A DNA stretch of 64,000 bases from Alistipes sp. Zagget8. GTDB taxonomy: Bacteria; Bacteroidota; Bacteroidia; Bacteroidales; Rikenellaceae. The notes under the pieces were generated by a model. That model was not told where the DNA came from. It worked only from the letters and a program-made list of their open reading frames with translations, and searched no databases. Made by a program: the position numbers and the translations under genes. Shown here piece by piece: positions 8,876 to 17,966 of the stretch (positions are counted from its first letter, which is position 1; each line of letters opens with the position of its first letter). Where the stretch lies: positions 1 to 64,000 of the forward strand of contig MSHJ01000014.1 in assembly GCA_001941065.1 (NCBI GenBank), given 5' to 3'.

Positions 8876-9112
8876 TTATTTCTTGTGCTCCTCAATGTAG
8901 CTGACGGCGTCACCTACGGTAGCGATCTTCTCAGCGTCCTCATCCGGGATCTGGATATCGAAAGCCTTCTCGAACTCCATGATCAGCTCTACGGTGTCGA
9001 GCGAGTCTGCGCCCAGGTGGTTGGTGAAGCTGGCTTCGGGTACTACCTCCGACTCCTTGACACCCAGTTTGTCGATGATGATCTCGACAACTTTTGATTG
9101 AACTTCTGACAT
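8876..9112 (-). CDS. acpP: Acyl carrier protein
   Basis: 78 residues, acidic, with the phosphopantetheine attachment motif [11 protein letters not shown] (Ser near residue 37). Carries acyl chains for fatty-acid synthesis together with the adjacent fabF. First gene of the acpP-fabF-rnc operon, read from one arm of a divergent promoter shared with pepE. Confidence 0.97.
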   Translation of the reverse strand: MSEVQSKVVEIIIDKLGVKESEVVPEASFTNHLGADSLDTVELIMEFEKAFDIQIPDEDAEKIATVGDAVSYIEEHKK

Positions 9113-9179
9113 AATTTTAATTTTTTAGTTAAACAATTATTTGGAAATAGTTCGTATGCATTTCCAGAGCAATTTTGCG

Positions 9180-9208
9180 CAAAAGTAACACTTTTTTTAT
9201 TACTTTTG
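9180..9208. promoter_or_regulatory. Divergent acpP / pepE promoter with palindromic -7 boxes
   Basis: CAAAAGTAA (9180-9188) and TTACTTTTG (9200-9208) form a perfect inverted repeat. Read outward, each contains TACTTTTG, matching the TAnnTTTG -7 consensus for acpP (minus strand) and pepE (plus strand). The -33 boxes are less clear. Confidence 0.55.
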
Positions 9209-9290
9209 ACAAAACGGCGTGATTTTTTATTCACAACTTTTTCGACATTTAGCACAAAAATTTAATTAATACATTCAAAACCATAGCCTT

Positions 9291-9992
9291 ATGAAATTGC
9301 TTCTGATCTCGAATTCGACCAATGCCGGCGAGGAATATCTGCGTTATCCCCTGCCGGAGATAGGTCGGTTCCTCGACGAGGTGCGCGAAGTGGTCTTCGT
9401 GCCCTATGCCGCGGTCACCTTCTCCTATGCCGAATACGAGAAGAAGGTACAGGCACGTTTCGCCGAACTCGGCATCCGCGTCCGCTCGGTACACCGGGCC
9501 AAAGACCCCGCGGCGCTGATCCGCACGGCCGAAGCCGTCTGCGTGGGCGGCGGCAACACCTTCGCCCTGGCCAAAAAGATGCAGCAGCAAGGGCTGATGA
9601 AAGCCATCCTACGCAAAATCAAGGCCGGAACTCCCTATGTCGGGTGGTCCGCCGGGAGCAACGTCTGCTGCCCGACGATCTGCACCACGAACGACATGCC
9701 CATCGTCGAGCCCGAATCGTTCGGGGCCATCGGGGCCGTGAAATTCCAGATCAACCCCCACTACCTCGACGCCAACCCCGAGGGACACGCGGGCGAAACG
9801 CGCGAGCAGCGTATTCTGGAGTACATCGAGGCCAATCCGCGCCGCTGGGTGGCCGGACTGCGCGAAGGGTGCATGCTGCGGCTGGAGGACGGAAAACTGG
9901 AGCTGATCGGCAAGCGTCCGATGCGGATGTTCCGCAAAGGCGTGGAAACCTTCGAGATCGAACCGGGCGGCGACCTCTCTTTTTTATTATAA
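9291..9992 (+). CDS. pepE: Dipeptidase E (peptidase family S51)
   Basis: 233 residues, usual length. The nucleophile Ser lies in PYVGWSAGSNVCCPTI near residue 122, and VGGGNTFALAKKM near 84 is the conserved glycine-rich segment. The family hydrolyses N-terminal Asp dipeptides in the cytoplasm. Followed 15 bases later by tyrA, so probably the first gene of a pepE-tyrA-yraN unit. Confidence 0.93.
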   Translation: MKLLLISNSTNAGEEYLRYPLPEIGRFLDEVREVVFVPYAAVTFSYAEYEKKVQARFAELGIRVRSVHRAKDPAALIRTAEAVCVGGGNTFALAKKMQQQGLMKAILRKIKAGTPYVGWSAGSNVCCPTICTTNDMPIVEPESFGAIGAVKFQINPHYLDANPEGHAGETREQRILEYIEANPRRWVAGLREGCMLRLEDGKLELIGKRPMRMFRKGVETFEIEPGGDLSFLL

Positions 9993-10007
9993 ATAGGTAT
10001 ATCGGTT

Positions 10008-10850
10008 ATGAAAGTACTGATTGCGGGTATGGGCCTTATCGGAGGTTCGTTCGCCCTGGCCCTGCGCGACCATGAGCTCGCAGAGGAGATACTCGGAGTG
10101 GAGAACTCCGAAGAACACGCGGCCGAAGCCCTGGGACTGGGGCTGGCAGACCGCATGGTGACGTTCGAGGAGGGCCTTGCCGAGGCGGACCTCGTGGTGC
10201 TGGCCACCCCTGCCGACACCATTCCGCTGATGGCCGTCAAGGCGCTCAACCGCGTGAATGACAAGCAGGTGGTGATGGACATGGGTTCTATCAAGGGCGA
10301 GTTGTGCGAGGTGATCTCGATGCATGCGCACCGCGGACGTTTTGTCGCCGCACACCCGATGTGGGGCACGGAGTACAGCGGCCCGAAGGCCGCCCAGCGG
10401 GGCGCTTTCACGGGACGCAGCGTCGTACTGTGCGACACCGTGCACAGCGACAAGGACGCACTGGCCGTCGTGGAGCGGATTTTCCGCACGCTGGGCTGCC
10501 CGGCGGTCTACATGGACCCCGAGGAGCACGATCTCCACGCGGCCTACATCTCGCATATCTCCCACGTCACGTCGTTCGCGCTGGCCCTCACGGTCCTGGA
10601 GAAGGAGCGCGAGGAACGCCACATCTTCGACCTGGCGGGCGGCGGTTTCGAGAGCACGGTGCGTCTGGCGAAAAGCTCCGCTGCGACGTGGGTGCCCATC
10701 CTGCTGCAAAACAAATACAACGTGCTGGATGTCCTGCGCGAGCACATCCACCAACTGCAGATCATGCGCCGGATGCTCGAACGCGACGACGCCGAGGGGC
10801 TTTGCAACGCCATCGAACGCGCCAACACCATTCAACGGATCATCCATTGA
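10008..10850 (+). CDS. tyrA: Prephenate dehydrogenase
   Basis: 280 residues. An N-terminal Rossmann fold (LIAGMGLIGGSFALAL) binds NAD(P). AAHPMWGTEYSGPKAA carries the conserved prephenate-binding His, and a helical C-terminal dimerisation domain includes YISHISHVTSFALA. It oxidatively decarboxylates prephenate to 4-hydroxyphenylpyruvate in tyrosine synthesis. No chorismate mutase or ACT domain is fused. Its stop overlaps the yraN start. Confidence 0.93.
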   Translation: MKVLIAGMGLIGGSFALALRDHELAEEILGVENSEEHAAEALGLGLADRMVTFEEGLAEADLVVLATPADTIPLMAVKALNRVNDKQVVMDMGSIKGELCEVISMHAHRGRFVAAHPMWGTEYSGPKAAQRGAFTGRSVVLCDTVHSDKDALAVVERIFRTLGCPAVYMDPEEHDLHAAYISHISHVTSFALALTVLEKEREERHIFDLAGGGFESTVRLAKSSAATWVPILLQNKYNVLDVLREHIHQLQIMRRMLERDDAEGLCNAIERANTIQRIIH

Positions 10851-11212
10851 CGACGACGGCCGAGACGGGCCGCGCCGGCGAGCGGGCCGCAACCGAACAC
10901 CTCCGCCGTGCGGGTTACGACATTCAGGCCCTGAACTGGCGGCAGGGGCGCGACGAACTGGACATCGTGGCCCTGAAGGATGGCATTCTGCATTTCGTGG
11001 AGGTCAAGACCCGCCGGGCGGGGTCGCTCACGCCGCCCGAAGCGGCCGCCACGCAGCGGAAATTCCGGGCCCTGAGCCGCGCCGCCGCCTGCTACCTGCA
11101 GACGACGGGCTGGGAGGGCGAGGTGCAGTTCGACCTGGCCTCGGCCGAGGCGTTCCCCGACGGGACGGTCCGCGTCGAGCTGATTGAAAATGCGCTGGAA
11201 TACAACTGGTAA
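10847..11212 (+). CDS. yraN: YraN/UPF0102 family nuclease-fold protein
   Basis: 121 residues if translation begins at TTG 10847, which overlaps the tyrA TGA as TTGA. That gives the family's normal length, with TGRAGERAATEHLRRAGYDI at the start. The restriction-endonuclease-like core is intact: GRDELDIVALKDG ... FVEVKTRR (Asp, then ExK). Family function is uncertain; a DNA-processing role is often proposed. No ATG is available in frame near the right place, so coupled re-initiation from tyrA is likely. Confidence 0.9.
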   Translation: MTTTAETGRAGERAATEHLRRAGYDIQALNWRQGRDELDIVALKDGILHFVEVKTRRAGSLTPPEAAATQRKFRALSRAAACYLQTTGWEGEVQFDLASAEAFPDGTVRVELIENALEYNW

Positions 11213-11213
11213 T

Positions 11214-11244
11214 TTTGCAGTTCCGACAAATTGTGCTATCTTTG
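11214..11244 (+). promoter_or_regulatory. Promoter for waaA
   Basis: TTTG 11214-11217, a 19-bp spacer, then TATCTTTG 11237-11244: a near-ideal Bacteroidota promoter. It starts within a few bases of the yraN stop and leaves about 85 bases of leader. Confidence 0.7.
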
Positions 11245-11334
11245 CCGGACTGAAAAAAGAACTTCCTGAAGCCGGACCGCAAGCGGACAGGCGCAGGAGG
11301 CAAGAAACTGAAAACCTCAACACCGTAAATACCG

Positions 11335-12561
11335 ATGTGGTTCTATAATTTCGGTCTGCTTCTCTATGTATGGGCCATCCGCCTCGTGGCGCCGCGTCAT
11401 CAGAAGGCCCGGCTCTGGCTCGAAGGCCGTAAAGACCTTTTCCGGCGCATGCGGGAAGCTATCGACCCCTCCGCCCGGATCGTCTGGGTACACGTTGCGT
11501 CACTCGGGGAGTTCGAGCAGGGGCGTCCTATCATCGAACAGATTCGCAAGACACATCCCGAATACAAAATCCTCGTCACCTTCTTCTCGCCCTCGGGCTA
11601 CGAGATCCGCAAGAACTACAAGGGCGCCGACTACATCTTCTACCTGCCGCTCGACACGCCGCGCAATGCCCGCCGGTTCCTCGACGCCGCCCGCCCCGAA
11701 ATCGCAATCTTCGTCAAATACGAATACTGGCTCAACCTGCTGCGCGAACTGCGCCGCCGCAAGGTCCGCACCTATGTCGTGTCGGCCATCTTCCGGCGCA
11801 ACTCGGTCTTCTTCCGCCCCTACGGCGGCATGTGGCGGCAGGCGCTGGAGTCGTTCGACGTGATGTTCGTGCAGAACGAGGAGTCGAAAAAACTGCTGGC
11901 GACGCTCGGTTTCGACAACGTGCTGGTGGCCGGGGACACGCGCTTCGACCGCGTTGCGGAGATAGCCCGGGCGGCCAAGCACATCGACATCATCGAACGC
12001 TTCAAGGTCGACGACCGGCTGTTCATCGCGGGTTCCACGTGGGAGCCCGACGAAGAGCTGCTGATCCGGCTTATCAACGACAACCCCTGTGTGAAATTCG
12101 TCGTCGCGCCCCACGAAATGGACGAGAGCCGCATCGCACGCCTGATATCCGAGGTCAAAGGCGGCGCCCTGCGCTACACGCAGTGCAACCCCCGCACGGC
12201 TTACGGTTCGAAGCAGGTGCTGATCCTCGACACCGTGGGCATTCTGGCTTCGGTCTACGGCTACGCCTCGTGGAGCTATATCGGCGGCGGATTCGGCGTC
12301 GGCATCCACAACACGCTCGAGGCCGCGACGTTCGGCCTTCCGGTGGCATTCGGCCCCAACTACCAGAAATTCAAGGAGGCCCGCGACCTGGTGACGCTCG
12401 GCGCGGCGCGTTCGGTCACCGACTACGAACAGCTGCGGGCGTGGTTCGTCCCCTTACGCGACAACGAGGAGTTCCTGCAGAAGACCAGCCGCATCGCCAA
12501 AGACTACACCACCCGCCATCAGGGTGCGACGGACATCATCGTCAAGACGATCTTCCACTGA
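11335..12561 (+). CDS. waaA: 3-deoxy-D-manno-octulosonic acid (Kdo) transferase
   Basis: 408 residues. An N-terminal membrane-associated segment (FYNFGLLLYVWAIRLVAPRH) precedes the Glycos_transf_N domain, with VASLGEFEQGRPIIE (catalytic Glu in GEFEQG) and KYEYW. The C-terminal GT-B domain has AGSTWEPDEE and GGGFGVGIHNTLEAATFGLPV, the nucleotide-sugar-binding region. It adds Kdo from CMP-Kdo to lipid A precursor at the inner membrane. Confidence 0.95.
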   Translation: MWFYNFGLLLYVWAIRLVAPRHQKARLWLEGRKDLFRRMREAIDPSARIVWVHVASLGEFEQGRPIIEQIRKTHPEYKILVTFFSPSGYEIRKNYKGADYIFYLPLDTPRNARRFLDAARPEIAIFVKYEYWLNLLRELRRRKVRTYVVSAIFRRNSVFFRPYGGMWRQALESFDVMFVQNEESKKLLATLGFDNVLVAGDTRFDRVAEIARAAKHIDIIERFKVDDRLFIAGSTWEPDEELLIRLINDNPCVKFVVAPHEMDESRIARLISEVKGGALRYTQCNPRTAYGSKQVLILDTVGILASVYGYASWSYIGGGFGVGIHNTLEAATFGLPVAFGPNYQKFKEARDLVTLGAARSVTDYEQLRAWFVPLRDNEEFLQKTSRIAKDYTTRHQGATDIIVKTIFH

Positions 12562-12583
12562 TCCGGCGACCCCGGTTCCCAAT

Positions 12584-12622
12584 AAAAACGTGCAGCCCCG
12601 CAAAGGACTGCACATTTCATTT
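12584..12622 (+). terminator. Bidirectional terminator between waaA and phosphatase
   Basis: A GTGCAG/CTGCAC stem (12590-12595, 12608-12613) has an A run on the left and T-rich DNA on the right. It lies between convergent genes. Confidence 0.6.
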
Positions 12623-12639
12623 TCAACCGATACGGACGA

Positions 12640-13908
12640 TCAGTCGTAAAGCGATTCGCAGTACTTTTTCAACTCCTTCCACGGATAGTAGGGAGCTCCG
12701 GGAATCGGCAGCCGGGCATCGCGCTCGTTGTGCAGCACGCGGACCCGCACGTCTCCCGTCGAGGGGTTGCGGAAGAAGACGAACTGGATGTTGGTGGCCA
12801 TCGGCGTCACCGTCTGGGCATTCCACGACGCGGCGATGTCGTCGGGCGACTCCACGCGGGCCGAAGCGCCTTCGACGCCCATCAGTGCCAGCAGCGGCGT
12901 TATGCAGGTGTCGTGTCCGAACCGCAGCGAAGCCGCGAGGTCCGACTCTCCCCGGACGACCGCGTCGGCCGTCTCGACGATATTGCGCAGCAGCGCCCCG
13001 GCATCAGCGACGATCGGGTCCCCGAAGCGAGCCGAAGGTCCCATCTGCATATAGCGGAGGGCGTTCTCGCACTCCCAGAGCGTGTAGAGCTCCTCGTCGG
13101 TAAAAATATCGTAGAACGGCTCGATCCCCAGATGGCTGACATCCTGGATGATGGCGGTGAGCATATAGAGGCCCTGCATCAGCTTCAGCGGCTCCCCGAC
13201 GCTCCGGGGATCGGTGATCAGCGACCGCACCAGCCGGTCGGGATTCAGCCGCGCACGGCTCAGACTGTCGGCAACCGCAGCAATCGCCTTGCGGACAAGC
13301 ATCATCGAATTTCCCCGCGCCATATAGTCGATGTAGCGTTCGCTCGCGTCGCGGGTGGTCGTAATCGCGGGGTTGAGCTCCTTGAGGCGCTCGTTGAAGG
13401 CCGCCATGCTCAGAATGCAGCGCGGCACGAGCGTCGAACGGCTTTCGACCCGGCACACGCGGCCGCCGTCGGTCGAGAAGACCCCGGGCCAGGCCGCATA
13501 CATCCGTTCGGCGATGCCCCGGTGCTCGGCAGCTCCGCGGGGCGAAAGGTCCCCGTAACGCAGGTGCGCATCTTCGGCCAGCGCCTCGACCTTTGCCAGC
13601 ACCTCCTGCCCCTTGGGAGTCAGCTTGCCGGCTTCGGCGGCCTTGCGCAGCACCGCCAGCGGTTCGGCGTAGGCCTTTTCCGAAGCGTGGTAGCGGCTGC
13701 CGTGACGGCCGTAGTGGCTGATATAGAAAGGTTCGTAACCGGCCGGAACCGGCACGGCGGGACCGGGCAGGTATTCGTAGGAATGGTAGATTCCCGCCGA
13801 AAGTTCGGGCCGTGCGGCGATCTCGGCGGGTGTGGTCTGCGCCGCGGCGCAGGTAGCGGCCAGCAGCAACAGCGCCAGCAGCCGGGTTTTCAGGGTAAGG
13901 TATCTCAT
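12640..13908 (-). CDS. Histidine acid phosphatase (MINPP/phytase-like), secreted
   Basis: 422 residues from ATG 13908. A longer upstream frame would hide the signal peptide TRLLALLLLAATCAAAQ. The catalytic RHGSRY motif (phospho-His intermediate) is near residue 70 and the proton-donor motif GHDT is in the C-terminal half. This is the branch-2 histidine phosphatase layout, which includes multiple inositol-polyphosphate phosphatases of gut Bacteroidota; phytate as substrate is inference. Periplasmic or exported. It starts 2 bases after the cysteine desulfidase-like gene, so the two form an operon. Confidence 0.88.
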   Translation of the reverse strand: MRYLTLKTRLLALLLLAATCAAAQTTPAEIAARPELSAGIYHSYEYLPGPAVPVPAGYEPFYISHYGRHGSRYHASEKAYAEPLAVLRKAAEAGKLTPKGQEVLAKVEALAEDAHLRYGDLSPRGAAEHRGIAERMYAAWPGVFSTDGGRVCRVESRSTLVPRCILSMAAFNERLKELNPAITTTRDASERYIDYMARGNSMMLVRKAIAAVADSLSRARLNPDRLVRSLITDPRSVGEPLKLMQGLYMLTAIIQDVSHLGIEPFYDIFTDEELYTLWECENALRYMQMGPSARFGDPIVADAGALLRNIVETADAVVRGESDLAASLRFGHDTCITPLLALMGVEGASARVESPDDIAASWNAQTVTPMATNIQFVFFRNPSTGDVRVRVLHNERDARLPIPGAPYYPWKELKKYCESLYD

Positions 13909-13910
13909 AG

Positions 13911-15197
13911 TCAGCATTTGTTGGTCATTATCCGGAGCACGAGCCGGTCGGTTTCGTCCATGCCGTCGCGGCCGATGGCCGTCAGGTTGCGGATGCAGCG
14001 GTCCACATCCTCCTCGATGATGCCCTCGACCGGCGTGACGCAATGGCCGTCCATGGCCATCATCGCCGAGAGCACGGCTGTCGAGACGCCGCTCGTGAGT
14101 TTCATCGCGCAGCTGGGCTTAGCGCCGTCGCAGATCATGCCCGTCAGGTTGGCGATCATGTTCTTCACCGCCGCGGCCGCCTGGTCGTAACCGCCGCCCA
14201 TCAGGTAGGTGATGCCGCAGCTCGAGCCCGTCGCCGCCACCACGCATCCGCACAGGGCCGACAAACGTCCGAGGCTCTGCTTGATATAGATCACCGTCAG
14301 GTGGCTCAGCGCCAGCGCCCGGATGGTCTGCTCCTCCGAGGCGTGCGTTTCGTCGGCATAGACCGCCACGGGAAGCGTCGCGGCGATGCCCTGGTTGCCG
14401 CTGCCCGAATTGCTCATTACGGGAATCATCGCCCCGGCCATACGGGCGTCGCAGGCCGCCGAAGTGTAGGAAAGAATCCGGGTGAAAAGGCTGTCGCCCA
14501 TCACGCGCCGCTCCCGGTCGCAGCGCAGCGTGCGGCCCACGCAGTGGCCGTACTCTCCGGCGAACGACCGCTCGGCGGCGGCCATGTTCAGGCGGCGGGT
14601 CTCGAGGATGAAGCGCAACTCGTCCACAGGTGAGGTCATGGCGAAATCCCACACTCGGGCCAGAGTCAAGGGCACCTCCCCCGCTTCTTCGTCACAATCG
14701 GCCGGAGTCCGTTTGTCGAGCAGCGTCTCGCCGTCGCGGCTCACGAAGACGAAATCCGTATGTCCGCCGGCAATGACCGCCACGGCCCGGTGCCCGGCGG
14801 CTTCGACCTCCGCCTCGATGTAGAGTTTCTCGCAGACGCCCTCTTTCAGTCCGATCGAGATGCACCGCCGGTCGATCATCCCGCGGCCGCGTTCCACGGC
14901 TTCGGGCGTCACGTCGCGCAGCACCTCCAGCTGATATTCCGAACGCCCGACAAGGGCCCCGAGGGCCACGGCGATCGGCAGTCCGATCATCCCCGTGCCG
15001 GGGATTCCGACGCCCATGGCGTTCTTGAGGATGTTGGCGCTCAGGCGCACCGTGATCTTTTCGGGTTCCGCACCCAGCGTCTCCGCGGCCCGCGCCGTGC
15101 ACAGCGCCACGGCGATAGGCTCGGTGCACCCGATGGCGGGCACCACCTCGCGGTTGATAAGATCGATGATTCTGCAGCGTTCGGATGAAGATAACAT
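13911..15197 (-). CDS. L-cysteine desulfidase family protein (UPF0597, CyuA/YhaM-like)
   Basis: 428 residues from ATG 15197. The N-terminal REVVPAIGCTEPIAVALC carries the Cys conserved in this family, and three more Cys (SSCGITYL, GMICDGAKPSC) match the [4Fe-4S]-binding pattern of cysteine desulfidases. The family degrades L-cysteine to pyruvate, ammonia and sulfide; substrate here is inferred. It has its own -7 box (15244-15251), divergent from the NUDIX gene, and is followed directly by the phosphatase. Confidence 0.87.
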   Translation of the reverse strand: MLSSSERCRIIDLINREVVPAIGCTEPIAVALCTARAAETLGAEPEKITVRLSANILKNAMGVGIPGTGMIGLPIAVALGALVGRSEYQLEVLRDVTPEAVERGRGMIDRRCISIGLKEGVCEKLYIEAEVEAAGHRAVAVIAGGHTDFVFVSRDGETLLDKRTPADCDEEAGEVPLTLARVWDFAMTSPVDELRFILETRRLNMAAAERSFAGEYGHCVGRTLRCDRERRVMGDSLFTRILSYTSAACDARMAGAMIPVMSNSGSGNQGIAATLPVAVYADETHASEEQTIRALALSHLTVIYIKQSLGRLSALCGCVVAATGSSCGITYLMGGGYDQAAAAVKNMIANLTGMICDGAKPSCAMKLTSGVSTAVLSAMMAMDGHCVTPVEGIIEEDVDRCIRNLTAIGRDGMDETDRLVLRIMTNKC

Positions 15198-15243
15198 AGC
15201 GGTTGTTCTTAGGATATGACGAATGGAAATGTCGTTATGCCAC

Positions 15244-15271
15244 CAAAGATAGCGATTTTTCGCTATTTTTG
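15244..15271. promoter_or_regulatory. Divergent -7 elements for desulfidase and NUDIX genes
   Basis: The minus-strand TATCTTTG lies at 15244-15251, and the plus-strand TATTTTTG at 15264-15271. Each fits TAnnTTTG and points to the gene on its own side. Confidence 0.55.
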
Positions 15272-15293
15272 CCAACAGACAACAAGCCGAATC

Positions 15294-15851
15294 ATGGAAA
15301 AACTGAAAAACCGGAAGTGGAAAGTCCTCACGAGCGAATACCTCGCGCACGAACCGTGGTTCACGGTGCGCCACGAGAGCCTCGAACTGCCCGACGGACG
15401 CCGCATTCCCGACTATTACGTCCTCGAATATCCCGACTGGATCAACGTCATCGCCATCACGCGCGACGGGCGTTTCGTCTTTATCGACCAGTACCGCCAC
15501 GGTCTCGGGGAGACCTCCTACGAGACGCCCGCCGGGGTGTCGGAACCCACCGACGAGTCGATGCTCGCCGCGGCGCAGCGCGAGCTGGCCGAGGAGACGG
15601 GCTACGGCGGCGGCGAATGGCGGCTGCTCATGACCGTATCGGCCAACCCCTCGACGCACAGCAACCTCACCCACTGCTTCCTCGCCACGGGGGTCGAAAA
15701 GATCGGCGAGCAGCATCTCGACCCGACGGAGGACCTGCGCGTGCATCTCCTGACACGCGAAGAGGTCCTGGAACTGCTCCGCACCGACCGCATCCGGCAG
15801 GCCCTGATGGCCGCGCCGCTGTGGCGTTATTTCTGTGAAAACGGGGAATAG
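15294..15851 (+). CDS. NUDIX hydrolase (ADP-ribose pyrophosphatase-like)
   Basis: 185 residues from ATG 15294. The NUDIX box is at about residues 80-102 (AGVSEPTDESMLAAAQ, then RELAEETGY), with one extra residue before the first Glu. Upstream, VIAITRDGRFVFIDQYRHG matches the ADP-ribose/nucleoside-diphosphate-sugar pyrophosphatase subgroup (FxxQxR type). It hydrolyses an X-linked nucleoside diphosphate; substrate unproven. Convergent with the CotH-like gene. Confidence 0.9.
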   Translation: MEKLKNRKWKVLTSEYLAHEPWFTVRHESLELPDGRRIPDYYVLEYPDWINVIAITRDGRFVFIDQYRHGLGETSYETPAGVSEPTDESMLAAAQRELAEETGYGGGEWRLLMTVSANPSTHSNLTHCFLATGVEKIGEQHLDPTEDLRVHLLTREEVLELLRTDRIRQALMAAPLWRYFCENGE

Positions 15852-15865
15852 CCGAATAGCCGCCC

Positions 15866-17458
15866 TTACCAGCTCCGCAGCTGGGCGTCGAGCCACGACA
15901 GGCGCATCCGGTAACTGGCGATCAGGCGGTTGACGGCCTCGTCGAACGAAAGCAGTTCGTCGCCGTTGGGATATTTCACCTCTTCGTGGGTCAGCGTAAT
16001 CTCGGGCCAGAGGTCGAAATTGCGCCGCGCCGAATCGGAAATATACTTGCGCTGCGCCTCGATATAGTCGGGCACGGTCGCCAGGAAGGGATAGAGCGCC
16101 TCCCAGCGTTCGCGTGCCTGGCGGCGGATCGCGCGGCTCTGGAACATCCGCGCATACCACATGCTCGTCTCCCTTACCATCCACTTTTCGGCATCGGCCA
16201 GCGTCAGCGTGCCGTAGTCGAAATCCCAGACGGGTCCCGCCGTGAGCTTGCCCAGCCGGGGTTTGTGGACGTAGAAACTCTTGGGATGCTTAATCTCCTG
16301 GTTGCCCATCAGCTCGTTGACGATCCAGTAGTCCAGGAACGACGTGATGTCGAACATCGCCGACGGATCGCGGTAATCCTTGTCGAAAAGCAGGTTGTCG
16401 GCCTCGTTGAAATAGGTCTGGATATACTGGAACTGCCGGTCGGTGATCGATTCGTCGGGCGACTTGATGTTGACCGGCATGTCGGAATACGCCGAGCGGA
16501 ATTTGTTCATCTCGTCGTAGTAGGAGTCCATCTCCAGCAGATAACCGCCCGTCAGGGCGTCGCCTTCGTTGTCGTCGGTGGTCAGTTCGTCGATGTTGAG
16601 ACGGTTCTCGTCTATTTTGATCTGTTCGACGATAAGGTAGTTGCCCAGATACTTGAAATCGGCCTGGAGCGACTCGCGGAAATAAACCTCCGCGAAACAG
16701 GTGCGCGGAGTCCATTGCAGCGAGGTCCGCGAAGCGATGTAGTGCGCCACGCGGTTGCGCAGCAGCGTCCGGTCCATGTAGTTGGCGATCAGGCACCAGC
16801 GTTTGTGCCGGGGCATGCCCAGAATCGCGGTCTTCTTCGCCAGTTTCAGCGCATAGGGTTTCTTCTCCCAGCCCCAGGTCGAGTTGCCGCGGCCTTTGAC
16901 CTCGGTCTCCATCTCCGGCAGGTCGTCGAAACCGCCGTTGCCCTCGATGCGGATCAAACCGGCAATCCAGTTCTCGGTATCCACGACGGGCTGCGTAGCC
17001 GTCACGTACACCGCGGGCAGTTCGGTATTCACCGCGGCGGCGCTCCGGAGCGTGAAAGGTTCAGAGAGCATCCGCTGGCCGCTGACCTCGACCGAGAGGC
17101 ACACCTGCTCGTCGAAAGCGTCGGAGGTGTCCGGTGCCGTGATGTAAACCGAGAAAACGCCGTCGACGGGACCTCCCCAGCCCGCCACCGTGCACCCCGA
17201 AACGATGTCCCCGCCCGCTTCGGCAACCAGTTCCGCCCGCACGAGGCTCCAATGGTTATTCCACGACGAGAAGGCGAAACGCAGGCATCCCGTTTCGCTG
17301 CGCTCCAGCACAAGCGACTGCTCCCGGAGCGTGATTCCGAGCGGCTTGCCCGGCCCTTCGTCCTTGGAGCAGGCGGCGGACAGACAGCCCGCCAGCACGA
17401 TTGCGAGGCCCTTCAGCAGCGCCCCGAACCGTCTATTGAGAAAGCTATTCTTCATCAT
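15866..17458 (-). CDS. CotH-kinase-family lipoprotein
   Basis: 530 residues. Translation from ATG 17458 or 17455 gives the lipobox LAGCLSAAC. Residues about 35-130 form a beta domain. The rest is a CotH domain: VKGRGNSTWGWEKKPYALKL near 185, followed by the metal-binding GPVWDFDYGTL near 400. CotH proteins are atypical kinases that modify secreted or surface proteins; in Bacteroidota their targets are mostly unknown. It overlaps the end of the DUF1573 gene by 14 bases and is the last gene of the candidate polysaccharide operon. Confidence 0.85.
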   Translation of the reverse strand: MMKNSFLNRRFGALLKGLAIVLAGCLSAACSKDEGPGKPLGITLREQSLVLERSETGCLRFAFSSWNNHWSLVRAELVAEAGGDIVSGCTVAGWGGPVDGVFSVYITAPDTSDAFDEQVCLSVEVSGQRMLSEPFTLRSAAAVNTELPAVYVTATQPVVDTENWIAGLIRIEGNGGFDDLPEMETEVKGRGNSTWGWEKKPYALKLAKKTAILGMPRHKRWCLIANYMDRTLLRNRVAHYIASRTSLQWTPRTCFAEVYFRESLQADFKYLGNYLIVEQIKIDENRLNIDELTTDDNEGDALTGGYLLEMDSYYDEMNKFRSAYSDMPVNIKSPDESITDRQFQYIQTYFNEADNLLFDKDYRDPSAMFDITSFLDYWIVNELMGNQEIKHPKSFYVHKPRLGKLTAGPVWDFDYGTLTLADAEKWMVRETSMWYARMFQSRAIRRQARERWEALYPFLATVPDYIEAQRKYISDSARRNFDLWPEITLTHEEVKYPNGDELLSFDEAVNRLIASYRMRLSWLDAQLRSW

Positions 17459-17963
17459 CGGTATAATAATTCTTATCCGTCTCCCTTCCGTCCACCATCC
17501 GCTGCACGAGGCCGTTCTTGAGCCCGAATTCGCGGAAAAGCTCCTCGTAGTCGCGCGTATAGGAGGCGTCGGGCACGACATTGACATCGAATTTCAGCTT
17601 CACCAACCCGGCGGGCAGGATGTTGCCGTAGACCCAGATGGTATGCGCCACGGCCCCGACGTTCTTGTTGCTGTCGTATTTCAGGCGGATGAACTGGCTC
17701 CGCTCGGGCGGCACGATGATGTGCGATTTCCGGTCGGCCACGACGCATCCGCACGAGGTTTGTATTTCGGTGATGACCAACGGGTTGTCGCCCGTATTGG
17801 CGACCTCGAACACCAGTTCGAGCGTCTGTCCCTGCAAAATCGGGAAATAGTGGCGCACGGGGTCCTTGACCTCGACGCTCGTCGGCGCCACCCGCTTGCT
17901 GCACGAGACGGCCGAAACCGCCAGGGCCAGCAACGCAACATATATGAAACCGCTTTTCCGCAT
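17445..17963 (-). CDS. DUF1573 lipoprotein
   Basis: 172 residues. A signal peptide with lipobox (ALAVSAVSC, Cys near 21) precedes a single DUF1573 domain: FEVANTGDNPLVITEIQTSCGCVV is the hallmark (only part needed: NTGDNPLVI, SCGCV). These Ig-like envelope domains are abundant in Bacteroidota and have no fixed function. It starts 3 bases after the DUF4838 stop. Its place in the operon suggests an envelope role alongside the exporter. Confidence 0.85.
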   Translation of the reverse strand: MRKSGFIYVALLALAVSAVSCSKRVAPTSVEVKDPVRHYFPILQGQTLELVFEVANTGDNPLVITEIQTSCGCVVADRKSHIIVPPERSQFIRLKYDSNKNVGAVAHTIWVYGNILPAGLVKLKFDVNVVPDASYTRDYEELFREFGLKNGLVQRMVDGRETDKNYYTDDEE

Positions 17964-17966
17964 GGT

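Noticed and set aside
15198..16184. N-terminal extension of the desulfidase frame to 757 residues
   Set aside because: The extra 329 codons are antisense to the NUDIX gene and cross a divergent promoter.
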